Assembly: GCF_910594005.1 (NCBI RefSeq)
Contig: NC_057826.1
Coordinates: 82,457,163-82,521,162 of the forward strand
Reading direction: 5' to 3'
Length of the DNA stretch: 64,000 nucleotides
Source of the DNA: Cervus elaphus
Lineage: Eukaryota; Chordata; Mammalia; Artiodactyla; Cervidae
Made by a program: the position numbers and the translations under genes. The first letter of the stretch is position 1. Each line of letters starts with the position of its first letter. This document shows, in pieces, positions 24,238 through 36,007 of the stretch. The notes below the pieces were generated by a model. The model saw nothing but the letters and a program-made list of their open reading frames with translations, searched no databases and had not been told where the DNA came from.

Positions 24238-24474
24238 AAAGGGATTGTGCGTGCTAAGTCGCCTCAGTCATGTCTGACTCTTTGCGACCCTATGAACTGT
24301 AGCTAGCCAGGCTCCTCTGTCCATGGGATTTTCCAGATAAGAATTCTGGAGTTGGTTGCCATGCCTTCCTCCAGGGGATCCTCCTGACCCAGGGATTGAA
24401 CCTGTGTCTCTTATGTCTCTTGCATTGGCAAGCAGGTTCTTTACCACCAGGGCCAGCTGGGAAATAAAGGGATT
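24238..24474 (-). mobile_element. Bov-tA SINE, antisense, with 9-bp target-site duplication
   Basis: Plus-strand text 'agtcatgtctgactctttgc' to 'ttctttaccaccagggccag'. The duplication aaagggatt occurs at 24238-24246 and 24466-24474. Confidence 0.9.
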
Positions 24475-25424
24475 AGGAGAAGGAATAAATAATTCAATTG
24501 CCCCAATATAATATGAGTTCCCAGGAAGAGACCGTATTCTATCCTTTTTTGAATTCTGCTTCATTCTTACCACAAAACCTGTATAGTTTTGTCATGCAAC
24601 AAATGTTACTGAATGGTCAACTTTTTGAAATTAAAACTTAACATCAATGTATTGAATGGCTGTTATATCCTGAGTTCTGAGCTAGTTGTGTCCATAGATT
24701 ATTTCATTCAATTTCAGTAAATCCTCAGGTATTGGTTATGATACAGACTAAGCTGCTTGAACAAAGATATCTCAAAATACAGGGTTAAGCAAGGCCTGAG
24801 TTTCCTTTCCTTCTCAAATGATGGTCGAGATAAATGATTCACTAAATCAGTCCAGGGTTTGTCTCTGCCATCTTTAACATGTGGCTTCCATCCTTAAAGC
24901 CAAGGTGGTTGCTCCAGTCAATGGGCAAAGAAAAAAGTCCAGGGAGGCACATCTACATTTCTAGAAGGCACAACCCAGAAAGCATTTTACTCCCATCTCA
25001 TTGGCCAGAATTTAGTCACATGATTAGGACAATATACAAAGCATTCTGGGAAATGTAATTTCTAGTTAGGTGGTTATTGGGGATTTATATTATTTAATAA
25101 GAGAAGTATATTGATGGAAAAGGCTCTTAAAACACCTTATATCTGTGGATGAATATCTTAATTCTTTCTGAAGCCAGAAATGAACTATAGAAAGATCCTG
25201 ATTTCCTGCCCAGAGAGGTTCTGTTTTGTCAGTATATTCAGAATTAAGTTGGCTCTAAAAGGCTACCTCAATTTATAAAGATTTTTGCAATTAGACAAAA
25301 AGTACCAATTTCTTGATTTACAATGGAGGAAGGTACATATGCAGTAACTGCAACATTTGTGTTCCCCACACAGGCTAAGACTTTCCTGGGAAGAAAGTAC
25401 TTAGAAGGCCATATCACAGTGCAT
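24475..25424. other. Gap containing an unnamed old repeat
   Basis: The section about 24740-25075 ('cattctgggaaatgtaattt', 'ttggccagaatttagtcaca') looks like an old LTR or DNA-transposon remnant that I cannot name. No gene. Confidence 0.35.
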
Positions 25425-25665
25425 ACCAGCATACACTGAGCACCTCATCTGGGCCAAGGGCTGTGCTAGGCATTTTCCACAAACACCCTGATTTAATCTG
25501 TATCTCTAACTTTATGAGATAAGGATCATTCAGACCATTCTACAGGTATGAAAACAGCAGCAGGAGGTTATGGAGCTAAGATGTGGCAAGGCTGGTGTCT
25601 GACTGCAGGTCTATTTGATAACAGAGCAAGTACTTTTTCCACTACACCCTGCTGCTTTTCTAGCA
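25425..25665 (-). mobile_element. MIR SINE, antisense
   Basis: Reads 'gagcacctcatctgggccaa', 'ctgtgctaggcattttccac', 'cattctacaggtatgaaaac' and 'ctaagatgtggcaaggctgg', the MIR reverse complement. Confidence 0.75.
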
Positions 25666-26539
25666 AGTGTCAAGACATCCTTGGTGATGTTTTTATAGGC
25701 TGTGCCTCTTTGTTCAGGTTTCTGCTACAACGTTTATTGCAGTGGACACATTCTCATTATTGAAGGCTCTCTTTTCCAGACTCCCTCCATATTCTGGTAT
25801 TCATGGATCATGTCTTAGTCACTTTACAAAATTGAGGCCAACACAGAGCCTGGTATTTGTTACATGCTTAAACAAATGATTAAATAAGTAAATAAAATGC
25901 CTCCTGCACTGATAGTTATTGGAAGGGTCTTTCAGAGTTAAGTTTTTGCTTTAATTTAACCTCAGGCCATCCCTATGCCTTCTCAGTGTTTTTCCTTCTG
26001 TTTTATCCTCAGAAACTATGGAAAAAAGCTATGTCCCAGTTTGAGTTTACTATAAAAATGAGCTCTCAAGATTCCAGGGGAAGGGAATGGTGCCAACTGT
26101 GGGCTGAGGTCATGATTTTGCTAAAGGAGACTTTGCTAATCATCTCAATACTGATGCAAACCGCCAGCAATGATGCTAAACACAGGCCTGGGTGGAACTG
26201 GCTCCATTCCCTGGCCACAGGCCTGTGAGGGAAGAAGCTGGAAACCAGAAGGGGCCCTTTAAAAGGCCTGGTTCCTGCACCAGTGACACAGGATGAGGAG
26301 CTGTGTGGGTAGGATTAATCAAAGCAAGCGTGAAGTTGCCTTAAAAATTTCATGCAAGTTTTGCATTTGATTCTCTCAGTGGGAGCCTGGCAGAAAGGTT
26401 TGTACTCTTGCAGTACCCAGTGCAGAATAGGAAGAACTCAGGGCTGGATGGTGTCTTACATCCTTTCTAAATCCAAAATTCCTTTACACAGAGTCAGAAA
26501 AAAAAGTACCAGAATCAGCATAGGTAGACAATTTGGATC
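25666..26539. other. Gap with a short L2 trace, no gene
   Basis: An L2-like end appears near 25780-25895 ('cacagagcctggtatttgtt'). The remainder, including the short open frames at 25986-26228 and 26352-26615, has no recognised function. The latter frame runs into the SINE at 26544. Confidence 0.4.
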
Positions 26540-26543
26540 TAAG

Positions 26544-26745
26544 GGCTTCCCTGGTAGCTCAGACTGTAAAGAATCTGCCTGCAATGAAGGAGACCCTGGT
26601 TTGATCCCTGGGTAGGGAAGATCCCCTGGAGAAGGGAATGACTACCCACTTCAGTATTCTTGCCTAGAGGATTCCATGAACAGAGGAGCTAGGTGGACTA
26701 TCAGACATGACTGACTAATGCACACACACTCAATTCAAATTTATT
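26544..26745 (+). mobile_element. Bov-tA SINE with CA-rich tail
   Basis: Starts 'gggcttccctggtagctcag', has box B 'ggtttgatccctgggtaggg', then 'ttcagtattcttgcctagag' and ends 'gactgactaatgcacacaca'. Confidence 0.95.
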
Positions 26746-27339
26746 CAATTTGAATTTTGTGCACACACACAAAATTCAATTTATTTTTTCAAAACTCCAA
26801 CTCCAATAAAACACTTCTGAGGATCAAATTCACTTACCAGCTGCCAGTTTTCAAATTATAAGGGACTAGGAATTGCATTTTCAGAACAGTCCCCAGGGGA
26901 CTCTTATGATCAGGCAATTGTAAACCCTGATATAAGGTATGCATACATTCTACATAAATTAAAACCTGCTACCAATGGAGCCATTATCATGGGCAAGGAC
27001 AATAATCCCTGAAGTCTTTGCCACACAGAACAGTTCAAATGAGAAGATGCATATTGTTTTGTGAGTTTAGGAACTAAAGTTGTCAGATCAGGATGTGCGG
27101 AGGGGCTTACAAATCTCTCTCCTCTTGCTCTTCATTGCAGTTGTATGCCAAGTGTGCAGAGGTCCTATAACCACTGGAGCCCTGGAGGGAGGCACAGCTG
27201 AGTTGGAAAAAGATCCTGTTAACTTTTTGCCTCTTCCAGTAGCTCGGACTGCAGGCTGTGAGCTGTTCTGGAGCAGAACACCAAGGGTCTCCCTCTTCCT
27301 TCACTTACTCATTCTAGGACCTCCTTTTTCAAAAGAGAG
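26746..27339. other. Gap, nothing recognised
   Basis: AT-rich near the SINE tail, then unassigned sequence. The open frame 27080-27391 has a hydrophobic stretch but runs into L1 text and shows no family signature. Confidence 0.4.
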
Positions 27340-27454
27340 ATCTGAAATGATACATGCACCCCATGTATCACTGCAGCACTATTTACAGTAGCCAAGACCT
27401 GGAAGCAATCTACATGTCCATCGACAGAGGATTGGACAAAGAACATGTGGTATA

Positions 27455-27597
27455 CTATGTCCATGGGATTCTCCAGGCAAGAATACTGGAATGGGTTGCC
27501 ATTTCCTTTTCCAGGGGATCTTCTGGACCAAGGATTGAACATTGGTCTCCAGCATTGGCAGGGAGATTCTTTATCACTCAGTCACCGGGGAAGCCTC
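27455..27597 (-). mobile_element. Bov-tA SINE fragment, antisense, inside L1
   Basis: Contains 'ccatgggattctccaggcaa', 'aggggatcttctggaccaag' and 'ctcagtcaccggggaagcc'. Its 3' portion is missing. Confidence 0.9.
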
Positions 27598-27673
27598 ACA
27601 AAGGAATTAGAAGAACATTAAAAAGCCATTAAAAAGAACAAAATAAAGTCATTTGCAGCAACATGATGGACCT

Positions 27674-28011
27674 AGACATTGTCAGCAAGGAGATCAAACC
27701 AGTCAATCCTCAAATCAACCCTGAATACTCATTGGAAGGACTGATGATGTTGAAGCTGAAGCTCCAAGCATTTTGGTCATCTGATGCGAACAGTCAACTC
27801 ACTGGAAAATTCCCCAATGCTGGGAAAGATGGAGAGCAGGAGAAGAGGGCGTCAGAGGAAAGGATGGCTCGATGGCATCACAGATGCAATGGATATGAAC
27901 TTGGGCAAACTTCGGGAGATGGTGAGGGACAAAGAGGCCTGGCGTGCTGCATTCTATGGGGTCGCAAAGAGTCAGACACGACTGGGCAACTGAACAACAA
28001 CAGACATTGTC
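27674..28011 (+). mobile_element. 5'-truncated BovB with 10-bp target-site duplication
   Basis: The 318-base BovB 3' piece (27684-28001) has the tail 'ctgggcaactgaacaacaac' and is flanked by agacattgtc at 27674-27683 and 28002-28011. The duplication shows it arrived as a truncated unit within the L1. Encoded residues resemble the RT C-terminus (LDGITDAMDMNLGKLREMV). Confidence 0.95.
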
Positions 28012-28450
28012 ATACTGAATGAAATAAGTCAGAGAGAGAAGGAGAAATAGCATATGATTCCCCTTATATGTGGAATCTACAAAGAAATGATACGAACGAA
28101 TTTACCTCCAAAATAGAAACAGACTCTCAAAGGATGAATTTATGGTTGCCTGTACACACTGCTATATTTAAAATGGATAACCAACAAGGACCTACTGTAT
28201 AGCACAGGGAACTCTCCTCAATATTATGTGGCAGTCTGGATGGAGGGGAGTTTGGGGGAGAATGGATGCAAGCATATGTATGGTTGAGTCCCTTTGCTGT
28301 TCACCTGAAACTCACAACATTGTTAATCGGCTATACCTCAATACAGAATTAAAAGTTCAAAAAAAACAATAAAATTTAAAAGAGAGATCTAAAAAAGAAA
28401 GGGATGAAGATTCCAGGCAGATCTTGAGTGGCTGTTCTATTGCACCCCTG

Positions 28451-28659
28451 GGTCTCTCCTGAAACGGAAGGGGACAAAGTCTCTCTTTGCAACCCCATGG
28501 ACTATACAGTCCACGGAATTCTCCAGGCCAGAATACTGGAGTGGGTAGCCTTTCCCTTCTCCGGGGGATCTTCCCAAACCAGGGATCAAACGCAGGTCTT
28601 CCACATTTCTGGCAGATTCTTTACCAGCTGAGCCACAGGGAAGCCCCAGGTCTCTCCTG
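28451..28659 (-). mobile_element. Bov-tA SINE, antisense, with 11-bp target-site duplication
   Basis: Body 28462-28648. The duplication ggtctctcctg is at 28451-28461 and 28649-28659. The 3' part of the SINE is truncated. Confidence 0.95.
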
Positions 28660-29029
28660 GCCCAGCTCAGATGCCAAGAGCCTCCTGCGTTGTGTTCTTT
28701 TACGAGGATGCTGCTTTCCAAGACCCCATTTCTTGAGTCAAAAGATATTCTTTTGAAACCCTACTGTGGCAAATTAACACAACAGATTATGTGTAAGTCA
28801 CTCAATCAAGAGCTTTGTGAAAGCAGATTGAGGTTTTATGCATATCTATGGCCCCATCCCTAGTTTCTGGGTCACATTTGAAGGGTTGAGATGAAATTCA
28901 TTATAAGCTAAATGTGAAAAAGTGGCAGGGTTTCGACCATACTGGCATTTCAATAGCTTTATTTATTCACTTAACAAGTCTTTGGATGCTTACTATTATG
29001 TGCAAGGCATATTCTAAGAGACATATATA

Positions 29030-29165
29030 GGGCAGTGGATCTCAAACTTGAGTGAATTTCAACGTCACTTGGAGTGCTCGGTAAAACACAAAGTTCTGAA
29101 TCATATTGAGAGCTTCCTAATCAGGTAAAGCTCAAGCTGTTAGTCTGGCGACCACACTTCGGGCA
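29030..29165 (+). mobile_element. MER5-type DNA transposon fragment
   Basis: Begins 'gcagtggatctcaaacttga', continues 'caacgtcacttggagtgctc' and ends near the CpG island. A decayed MER5A. Confidence 0.55.
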
Positions 29166-29339
29166 GCACTGCACCGGAGCACTGCCCGAGCCAAGTACCT
29201 AATTTCACAGGACGCAAGTGTAGGGTGCCAAAGAGACCTAAGGTGGAGACTTCAGTCTCTGTGCGAGGCAGGCAGGGAGACGCGCAGGGAGCACAGAAGC
29301 CCCTTAAGCGGCTATCTGTGCCTGACACCCCCAGATTCA

Positions 29340-30180
29340 GCCACAAACTGTGAAGTCAGACGTGCCGCGCCCCTCCCCTCCTCCGGGCAGCCTGGAACGG
29401 AGCGGGCGGGAGGAGGCAGCCCCGGCACGTCCTCGCCGGCTGGGGCCGCGCGAGCCGAGGGCGCGCACTGTGAGGATCGGGGGTCGGGAGATCAGGGGAT
29501 CGGTACGGGACAGGCCCCTGCGGGAGGACAGCGGAGGAGAGTGCCTTCCCCCTGCGCGGCCCCGCCCGCGCGGGCGCACGCGGTGGCGGCTGCGGCGCGG
29601 GGCGGGGCGCCGCGACCCCCGTCCTTCCCGGGGCCGAGCGCTCGCGCCGCCCCCGCCCCTCGTCGCATTAGCCGCCGCCCGGCTGGCTCGGCCTCGCGGC
29701 GCGGGGATCCGGCCGCGCTGCAGTCCCGGCCGGCCCGCGAGCCATGGCTCAGCCCGGCGAGGAGACTCTGCCGGGGCCCGAGACCGCGGTGCAGATCCGC
29801 GTCGCCATCCAGGAGGCCGAGGACGTGGAGGAGCCGGAGGACGAGGAGGAGGGGGCGGAGGCGCGGGCCGCCGGGGACCCGGCTCGGTACCTCAGTCCCG
29901 GCTGGGGCAGCGCCAGCGAGGAGGAGCCGAGCCGCGGGCACAGGTAGGCGCGGCCCGGGCCCGGGTGGTAGCCACCGACCCCGAGTCCTGGCCGAACCCG
30001 AGTTGGGGGGCCACGACAAGGCGGGCACGGCGGGTCTTCGGCCCCGCCGCCCGGGTGCTGCCCGGGGCCGTCCCGCGGAGTCGGAAGCGGCTCTGGGCGG
30101 TCGTCGGTGCCTGGGTCCGCAGTCCGGCAATCCCACCAAGACTCCCGGGGCCGGCGGCGGGGATCTGAGGGGCCTGGACG
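29340..30180. promoter_or_regulatory. LARP6: CpG island promoter of LARP6
   Basis: About 840 bases of very high GC content with abundant CpG, starting upstream of the LARP6 ATG at 29744 and running into intron 1. A GC box-like gcggggcggggc lies at about 29597-29608. No TATA box is seen at a plausible distance, so a broad, dispersed start is likely. The exact transcription start cannot be read from sequence alone. The island is long enough upstream (about 400 bases) to fire in both directions. In human, as I recall, an LRRC49 transcript starts head-to-head with LARP6. The long open frames on both strands here reflect GC content, not coding. Confidence 0.8.
29744..29943 (+). CDS. LARP6: LARP6 exon 1 (coding part)
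   Basis: La-related protein 6 binds the 5' stem-loop of type I and III collagen mRNAs and couples their translation to secretion (established for human LARP6). This exon encodes residues 1-66 plus two bases of codon 67, starting MAQPGEETLPGP. It contains the acidic run of E and D residues (about 24-42) and the motif DPARYLSPGWGSASEEEPSRGH, which closely follows the human N-terminus as I recall it. The ATG sits in a good context (gagccatgg). The exon ends cacag|gtaggc, and the two leftover bases (ag) join exon 2 to make a serine codon. The exon lies wholly in the CpG island. The upstream UTR is not delimited. Confidence 0.96.
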
Positions 30181-31206
30181 TGGGGCATACTCTGGGACCC
30201 GGGGAAAGTCCTTCCTGGGCCAGCCTCGCCATCTTCTCTCCAGAGGAGACTCTGCTTGCCACTGAGTTCAACCAAAGACCCTCCAAAAAAGCCTCCCTCA
30301 GCCCAGCCTTCACTTCCGGAGCCGCCCCACCCCCCAGGAGAGTGGTCCCACCTAGCCTTCACTGTCAACATTGCCCTGAATGCTTCTCAGTCCGAATGGG
30401 GCCGGGGAGGCGGGGAGCAGGCCAGGCAGAGTTGACACTTGCTGCTGGGAGATCCGAGGACGGTTGATTTCGTGGTGTAGAGAGCTCACGTGCCCCGATT
30501 TGGGATCAGTTCAGGGCATGCTGCTTCATCCTGCTCTGCTGGGAGATTCCCGTTTTCATTCACCTTCTCCAGATTTCTAAGCGTGCATCATCATTTTGCT
30601 GCCTTGGAGTGGGGTTCCTGGGTAATGGGTAGTCAGTCTAGCGCAAGAAACCACCTGCCTAACCTCACCTCTGGGCCCTCATCTCTATTATTAGCCAGAG
30701 ACCTTAGTCTTGTGTCCACTAACACCCAGGCTTCAGGACTGTGATATTTCTAACTGCTGTTGAAAGGAGATGCGGTATGGAGCGTCCCTAGAAATGAGGG
30801 TAGGGCAGTGATAGAACTTGTAAATTCTGGGAAATTCCATGAGGCACTTCTTAAGAGCCCTCTTTCTTCAGGGACTCAGTGCACACACTTTGAGCTGTCA
30901 GAGCTCTGCAGAATTATTCCCTGGCAGGCACATTTTTACTTCATTGGGAGAATACTCAAGGGTTTGAGGATACAAACTCTAGTTCTGAGGGGCCAGAACT
31001 ATTCCTTTTCACTACCTGATGTTTTCATAGTGGAAGAGGTCTGGGTTTAAGGCCAGAGTTTCAGGGCCATTCAGAGATATTCTAGGAGGAAAGTCCAGCC
31101 CAGCTGTTTAGTGCAGGAAAGCTGAGCCATAGGAGATGACACAAGAGATTAGTACATAATATCAGTACTTTACTGTAAAGTCAGATTTATTCATTCACTC
31201 AGCTCT

Positions 31207-31360
31207 GTGCTGAGTTTTTTCTTTTTTCTTTTCCTTTTTTTTGGCTGTTCATTGCAGCATGTAGGATCTTAGTTCCCTGAGCTGGGGTTGAACCTGGGCC
31301 ACCTGCAGTGAAAGTGAGGAGTCCTGACCACTGGACCACCACAGAAGTCCCCATGCTGAG
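31207..31360 (-). mobile_element. CHR SINE, antisense
   Basis: T-rich start, 'ttggctgttcattgcagcat', 'gtaggatcttagttccctga' and the terminal 'ccaccacagaagtcccc'. 'tgctgagt' flanks both ends (near 31207 and 31353), consistent with a target-site duplication. Confidence 0.85.
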
Positions 31361-32214
31361 TATTGAGAATATAAAAATAATGAGTCACTGACATCTCAGA
31401 GTCTTGAAAAGGCAGTTAGCTAGTCAAAATAATTTCAGAGTTTGTGTCAAATAGCCCAGAGTGACGTATTCTGCTGCCTTTATTTGCCTATGACTGTGGC
31501 AAACAGCTGTTACCTATCCTGGGGACTACACGTTGAGACTGTACCATTAGCAGGGATCAAAGCCCTCCTCATTTCCCTAGGGAGCCCTAGGAGAACACGG
31601 GCCCTTCTTTCAGGGGGTAGGGGCTTCTTATCCTCACCCCCAACACTCTCCCTCCAGAGCCATCCTCTCTCCCAGCTCCAGGGGCTGGAGTGTCGTGGAG
31701 TATTCAGCCTGACCCTCCTGCTGCCCGCTGGCATAGAGTTGACCCCAGATAATCCCTGGGGCTCTTCAGGGTGGTGGAGCTGACAGGGCCCAGCAGGCAA
31801 ACCCCCAGCGCACAAGGAGAGTGCAGCCAAGAATAGGAACCACGCTGTCCCCTGTTTGGGCCAGCCTGACACAACAGCAGCCACCGCCCTTTATGAATAC
31901 TTCTGGGCTCCCAGAGCCTGCAGGAGAAAGCCCAGGTTCCTAAACCCGCTGGTTGAGGTGGGCATCCACCCACATCATCCCTCAACCCATCGCTTCCTTT
32001 CCTGCCTGTTTTAACAATTCCTGCTCCCCAGTGCCGAGGCCCCCCAGAGCCCTGAACACAGGGTGCCGTTTTGTGTCCCTTTATCTTTGCACTCCCACCT
32101 CTGATCCCTCTGATTGATTTCTAGTCACCTTAAAACTTTGCATCATCCCCACCATCCTCAGTCCCTACCCCAAAGCCAAGTTTGTGTTCTCTGTGTTGTG
32201 TAGTACTCTGTACA

Positions 32215-32365
32215 CACCCCAGTGCTAATTTTGTCTCCCTCATAAAAATATGAGCTCCATGAATTCAGGGACCACATTGACCTTGTTATCACTGTATCCT
32301 TAGCTCCCCAGCACAGCACCTGGCCCTAGTGGGTGCTCTGTAAATACCTGTTGAATGAATGAGTG
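32215..32365 (+). mobile_element. L2 LINE 3' end
   Basis: 'atgagctccatgaattcagg', 'gttatcactgtatccttagc', 'cacagcacctggccctagtg' and 'aatacctgttgaatgaatga' follow the L2 3' consensus. Confidence 0.75.
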
Positions 32366-32879
32366 TCTCTCTCATCACAGTCACTCCAGGAAGTTGAAAT
32401 AGTTGTGTGTTTCTCCTCTTCTAGACAGTGAGGTCTTTGAAGGTATCAACTTTGTCTTAATCCTCTTCATATCCCCAATACCTAGTCCAGTACCTGACTT
32501 ATCCCTGAGGAACAGGGGTAAAATGGAATTAAGGAAAAATCTTTATAACCCCCAAATGTTCACTAGTCTTACCCCTCACCTTGCTTTCTAAAAAAGTGTC
32601 TTTTCTCTTATTCTCACCTTTTTAACATAAAAAAAATCAGACATAAATGTGAAAGAGAAGTTATGTGAGCATTTGTATACCTATCATCTAAATTAAACAG
32701 TTGTTAGTATTTTGCCATATTTGTTTGATGGATATATAATGTGTGTGATTTTTCCCTAAACTATTTGGAAGTATGTTGTACACAAGATTTATCCCCAAGT
32801 ACCTCATTTTGTAGCTTTTAATAATGACATTTTCCTATAAAATCATGATACTGCTATTGCAACTAAGAAAATTAACCAT
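32366..32879. other. Gap in intron 1
   Basis: AT-rich, possible L2 and L1 traces (a 32690-32860 stretch resembles an old L1 3' part). No gene. Confidence 0.4.
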
Positions 32880-33146
32880 TTTTGTTGTTATTCAGTCCCT
32901 CAGTCGTGTCTGACTCTTTGAGACTCCATGGACTGCAGCATACTAGGCTTCCGTGTCCTTCCTGTCCTCCACTATTTCCCGGAGTTTGCTCAAACTCATG
33001 TCCATCGAGTTGGTGATGCCATCCAACCATCTCATCCTCTGTCGCCCCCTTCTCCTCCTGCCCTTAATCTTTCCCAGCACCAGGGTCTTTTCCATTGAGT
33101 TGGCTCTTTGCGTCAGGTGGCCAAAGTATTGGAACTTCAGCTTCAT
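32880..33146 (-). mobile_element. BovB 3' end, antisense
   Basis: Starts 'ttgttgttattcagtccctc', then 'catctcatcctctgtcgccc' and 'aaagtattggaacttcagct'. Only the 3' ~265 bases of BovB are present. Confidence 0.9.
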
Positions 33147-33837
33147 AACTACCTAATATAATCCCTAAAATAATCTGATAGCCAAGTTCCATATTCATGT
33201 TTTCCCTAATTGTCCCACATTACATTTTACAGCTGCTCTTTTCCTCTTCAAACCAGAACACAAGCCAGATCAAAACAGTCGCCTATTATCTCTCTTTAGA
33301 ATCTTTTAATCTAGAGCATCCCCACTTTTTAAAATGGTTTCCTATTTTAGAAATAAGAGCCCAGATGTCTTGATGAATGTTTCACTGTTTGAACTGGTCT
33401 GGTTATGTTCTCATCCTCTAGCTTAACTTGCTCCTTTGTACCATGTGTTTCCCATGAGCTCAAGTTAGTGCTAAAGGATTGGTTAGATTCAGTTAAACAT
33501 TTTGGCAAGAACAATTTGGGGGCACTACCATGAACTTGTCCTATGACCACAGGCAGCATCCAGCATTGGTGATGCTAAACTTGACTTCTTGATTAAGGTG
33601 ATCCCTCCATTGTGATTAACAACATCTGGGCTTCTTGTGGATTTTCTTTGACTTTTCACCTAATGGTGTTAGCATCCACTGATGATCGATGCTTACTTAC
33701 TTGAGTCAGTTCATTGGAAATTACACATTGATGATTTTCTCATTTTATTATTCTTGGTACATTTATTAGCTGACATTCTTATGTAAAATAGACCTCTCCC
33801 TGATCATCTGGGATTGAACAAGTGTTCCTCTTAAAGA
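33147..33837. other. Gap in intron 1, nothing firmly recognised
   Basis: No coding or RNA feature. There may be old L1 text, but not enough to name. Confidence 0.4.
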
Positions 33838-33966
33838 TGGGGAGGTGGGAGGGAGGTTCTAGAGGGAGGGGACATATACTTATGGCTGATTCATGTTGTT
33901 GTATGCAGAAACCAGCACAACATTTTAAAGCAATTATCCTGCAATTGAAAAAAAAAAACAAGCAAA
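33838..33966 (+). mobile_element. Ruminant L1 3' UTR end
   Basis: 'tgggagggaggttctagagg', 'gcagaaaccagcacaacatt' and 'aaagcaattatcctgcaatt', ending in poly(A). The same 3' UTR family is seen at 39495-39735. Confidence 0.85.
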
Positions 33967-34044
33967 AAAGAGGCAAGCAGAAATGAGCACTTCCTTTCCT
34001 TTTCCCCCTCATGTTTTATTTAAAGTTTATTTAAGTTTATTTTT

Positions 34045-34899
34045 ATTTTCTTCCAGTTTTATTGAGATATAATTGACTACAGCATTGTATAAGTGTAAGG
34101 TGTACAAAATAATGGTTTGACTTGCTTAGATCGTGAAATGATTACCACAGTAAGTTTAGTGAATATCCATCATCTCATATAGATACAAAATAAAAGAAAT
34201 AGAAAATAATTTTCTCCTTGTGATGAGAACTCTCAGGCTTTACTTTCTTAACATGTTTCATATGTAGCATACAGCTGTGTTAATTATATTTATCATGTTG
34301 TACATTAGATCTCTTGTACTTATTTATCTTATAACTGGAAGTTTGTTATCTTTTGACCACCTTCATCTAGCTCCCCCTTCTCTCACCTATCCTCTGCCCC
34401 TGGTAACCACAAGTCTAATTTCTTTTTCTGACCTTGTTAGTTTGTTTTTGAAATATAATTAACCTCCAACACTATGTTATTTCCTGTTACATTATAGTGA
34501 TTATAGTGATTCAATGCTTCTGAACATTTCAAAATGATCACCACTTAAATCTAGTTATCATCTCTCACCAAAGATATTACATAATTATTGACTATATTCC
34601 CCATGCTGGACATTTCATGCCCGTGACTCATTTATTTTGCAGCTGAAAGTTTGTACCTCTTCATCTCCCTCACCCATTTCTCTCCTTCTCTGCCCCCTCC
34701 CCTGCAACCACCAGTGTGTTCTCTGAATCTGTTTTGTTCTGTTCTGTTCACTTGTTTTTTAGCTTCTACATGTAAGTGAAATCATACAGTCTGTGTCATT
34801 CTGTGTCTGACTTATTTCATTTAGCATAATACCGTCTAGTTCCATTCATGTTGCAAACGAGAAGATTTTATTTTTTTTTTTAACGATTGAACAATATTC

Positions 34900-34951
<52 letters not shown>

Positions 34952-35370
34952 ATTCCTCATTATCCATTCATCTGTTTATGGACACTTAGGTTGCTTCCAT
35001 ATCTTGGCTATTTTCAATTATGCTATAGTAAACATAAGGGTGGATATATCTTTTATAATTAATATTTTAATTTTCTTCCAATAAATACTCAGGAGTAGAA
35101 TTGCTAGATCATATGATAGTTCTATTTTTATTTTTTAAGGACTCTCCATCTTGTTTTCCATAGTGGCTGCACCAACTTACATCCCCACCAGTGGTGATGA
35201 GGGTTCCTTTTTCTGCATATCCTTGCCAGCACTTGTTATTTGTTGTCTTTTTGATAATAGCCGTTATGACAGCTGTTAGGTAATATCTTATTGTGGTTTT
35301 GATTTGTATGTCCCTGTAGTGATGCTGAGCATTTTTCAATGTGCCTGTTGGCCATCTGTGTGTCTTCTTT
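34045..35370 (-). mobile_element. L1, antisense, ORF2 tail and 3' UTR
   Basis: Long L1 stretch in reverse: 'ttattgagatataattgact', 'aaataatggtttgacttgct', 'gcttccatatcttggctatt', 'ccatagtggctgcaccaact' and 'gataatagccgttatgacag'. Contains a TG microsatellite. Two 'ataattgac/taattaacctcc' UTR-like segments suggest an internal duplication or two overlapping copies. Confidence 0.9.
34902..34948. repeat. (TG)n microsatellite
   Basis: About 23 TG units inside the antisense L1. Long enough to be polymorphic. Confidence 0.97.
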
Positions 35371-36007
35371 GCTTTCTGATACTAGATATTCTAGGCTTAA
35401 TTTATACTTTTGTCATGATATGTATCCTTTCCACAGGAATCCCTGTTTTTTCAAATACTAGGTGGGAGGTATTTAGAAACCAAGGCCTGAAGTTAAAAGT
35501 GCTAATCTCTACTGGGGCATCATTGCTTTCAAGTCCTTTCAATAGAGTTAGGAAATATATATTTAGGAAATATATTTTTAACAAATAAGTTTATATTGAT
35601 AATTCCAATTCAGATTTATATAATACTATCAGTATGAATAATAAAACCACTGAACATACCTGCCCTTCCTTTAACAAACAAAAACATCTAGGTTTCTTTA
35701 TCTCTGTGATGTTTCAGGGCCATTGCACAAGGCTGTGTTTTCCCTGTTCTAGGTGATGTTAACAGACGCTTTCATTTATTAATGCCAATTGTGTGCCAAG
35801 GTTGTAACTATGTACCTTGTATACATTATCTCTGCTCCGCACCATAAACCATTATTTAGATGTGGAGAGACATTCACTTGCTATACTTTTCCTAGGCCCT
35901 AGGAAATATGCCAGAATAGCATAGTAGAAGACAGGATCAGAGAGGAAGGAAGGTCATGATCTCTGTAATAAATATGTAGGAACCCATGGACCAGCCATAC
36001 ATAGCAT
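35371..36007. other. Gap in intron 1
   Basis: Possible MIR/L2 trace at 35765-35850 ('ccaattgtgtgccaaggttg'). No gene. Confidence 0.4.

Larger units (their letters stand above)
27340..28370 (+). mobile_element. Ruminant-type L1 3' end, sense, interrupted twice
   Basis: L1 text 'atgcaccccatgtatcactg', 'cagcactatttacagtagcc' and 'aatctacatgtccatcgaca' resumes after two insertions as 'atactgaatgaaataagtca', 'ccccttatatgtggaatcta' and an A-rich end. The insertions are a Bov-tA (27455-27597, minus) and a BovB 3' piece (27684-28001, plus). Confidence 0.85.

Noticed and set aside
29350..30467. Long open frames (272, 308 and 273 codons) on both strands around LARP6 exon 1
   Set aside because: They are Arg/Pro/Ala/Gly-rich by-products of a CpG island, overlap one another in different frames and cross the LARP6 exon 1 splice donor.
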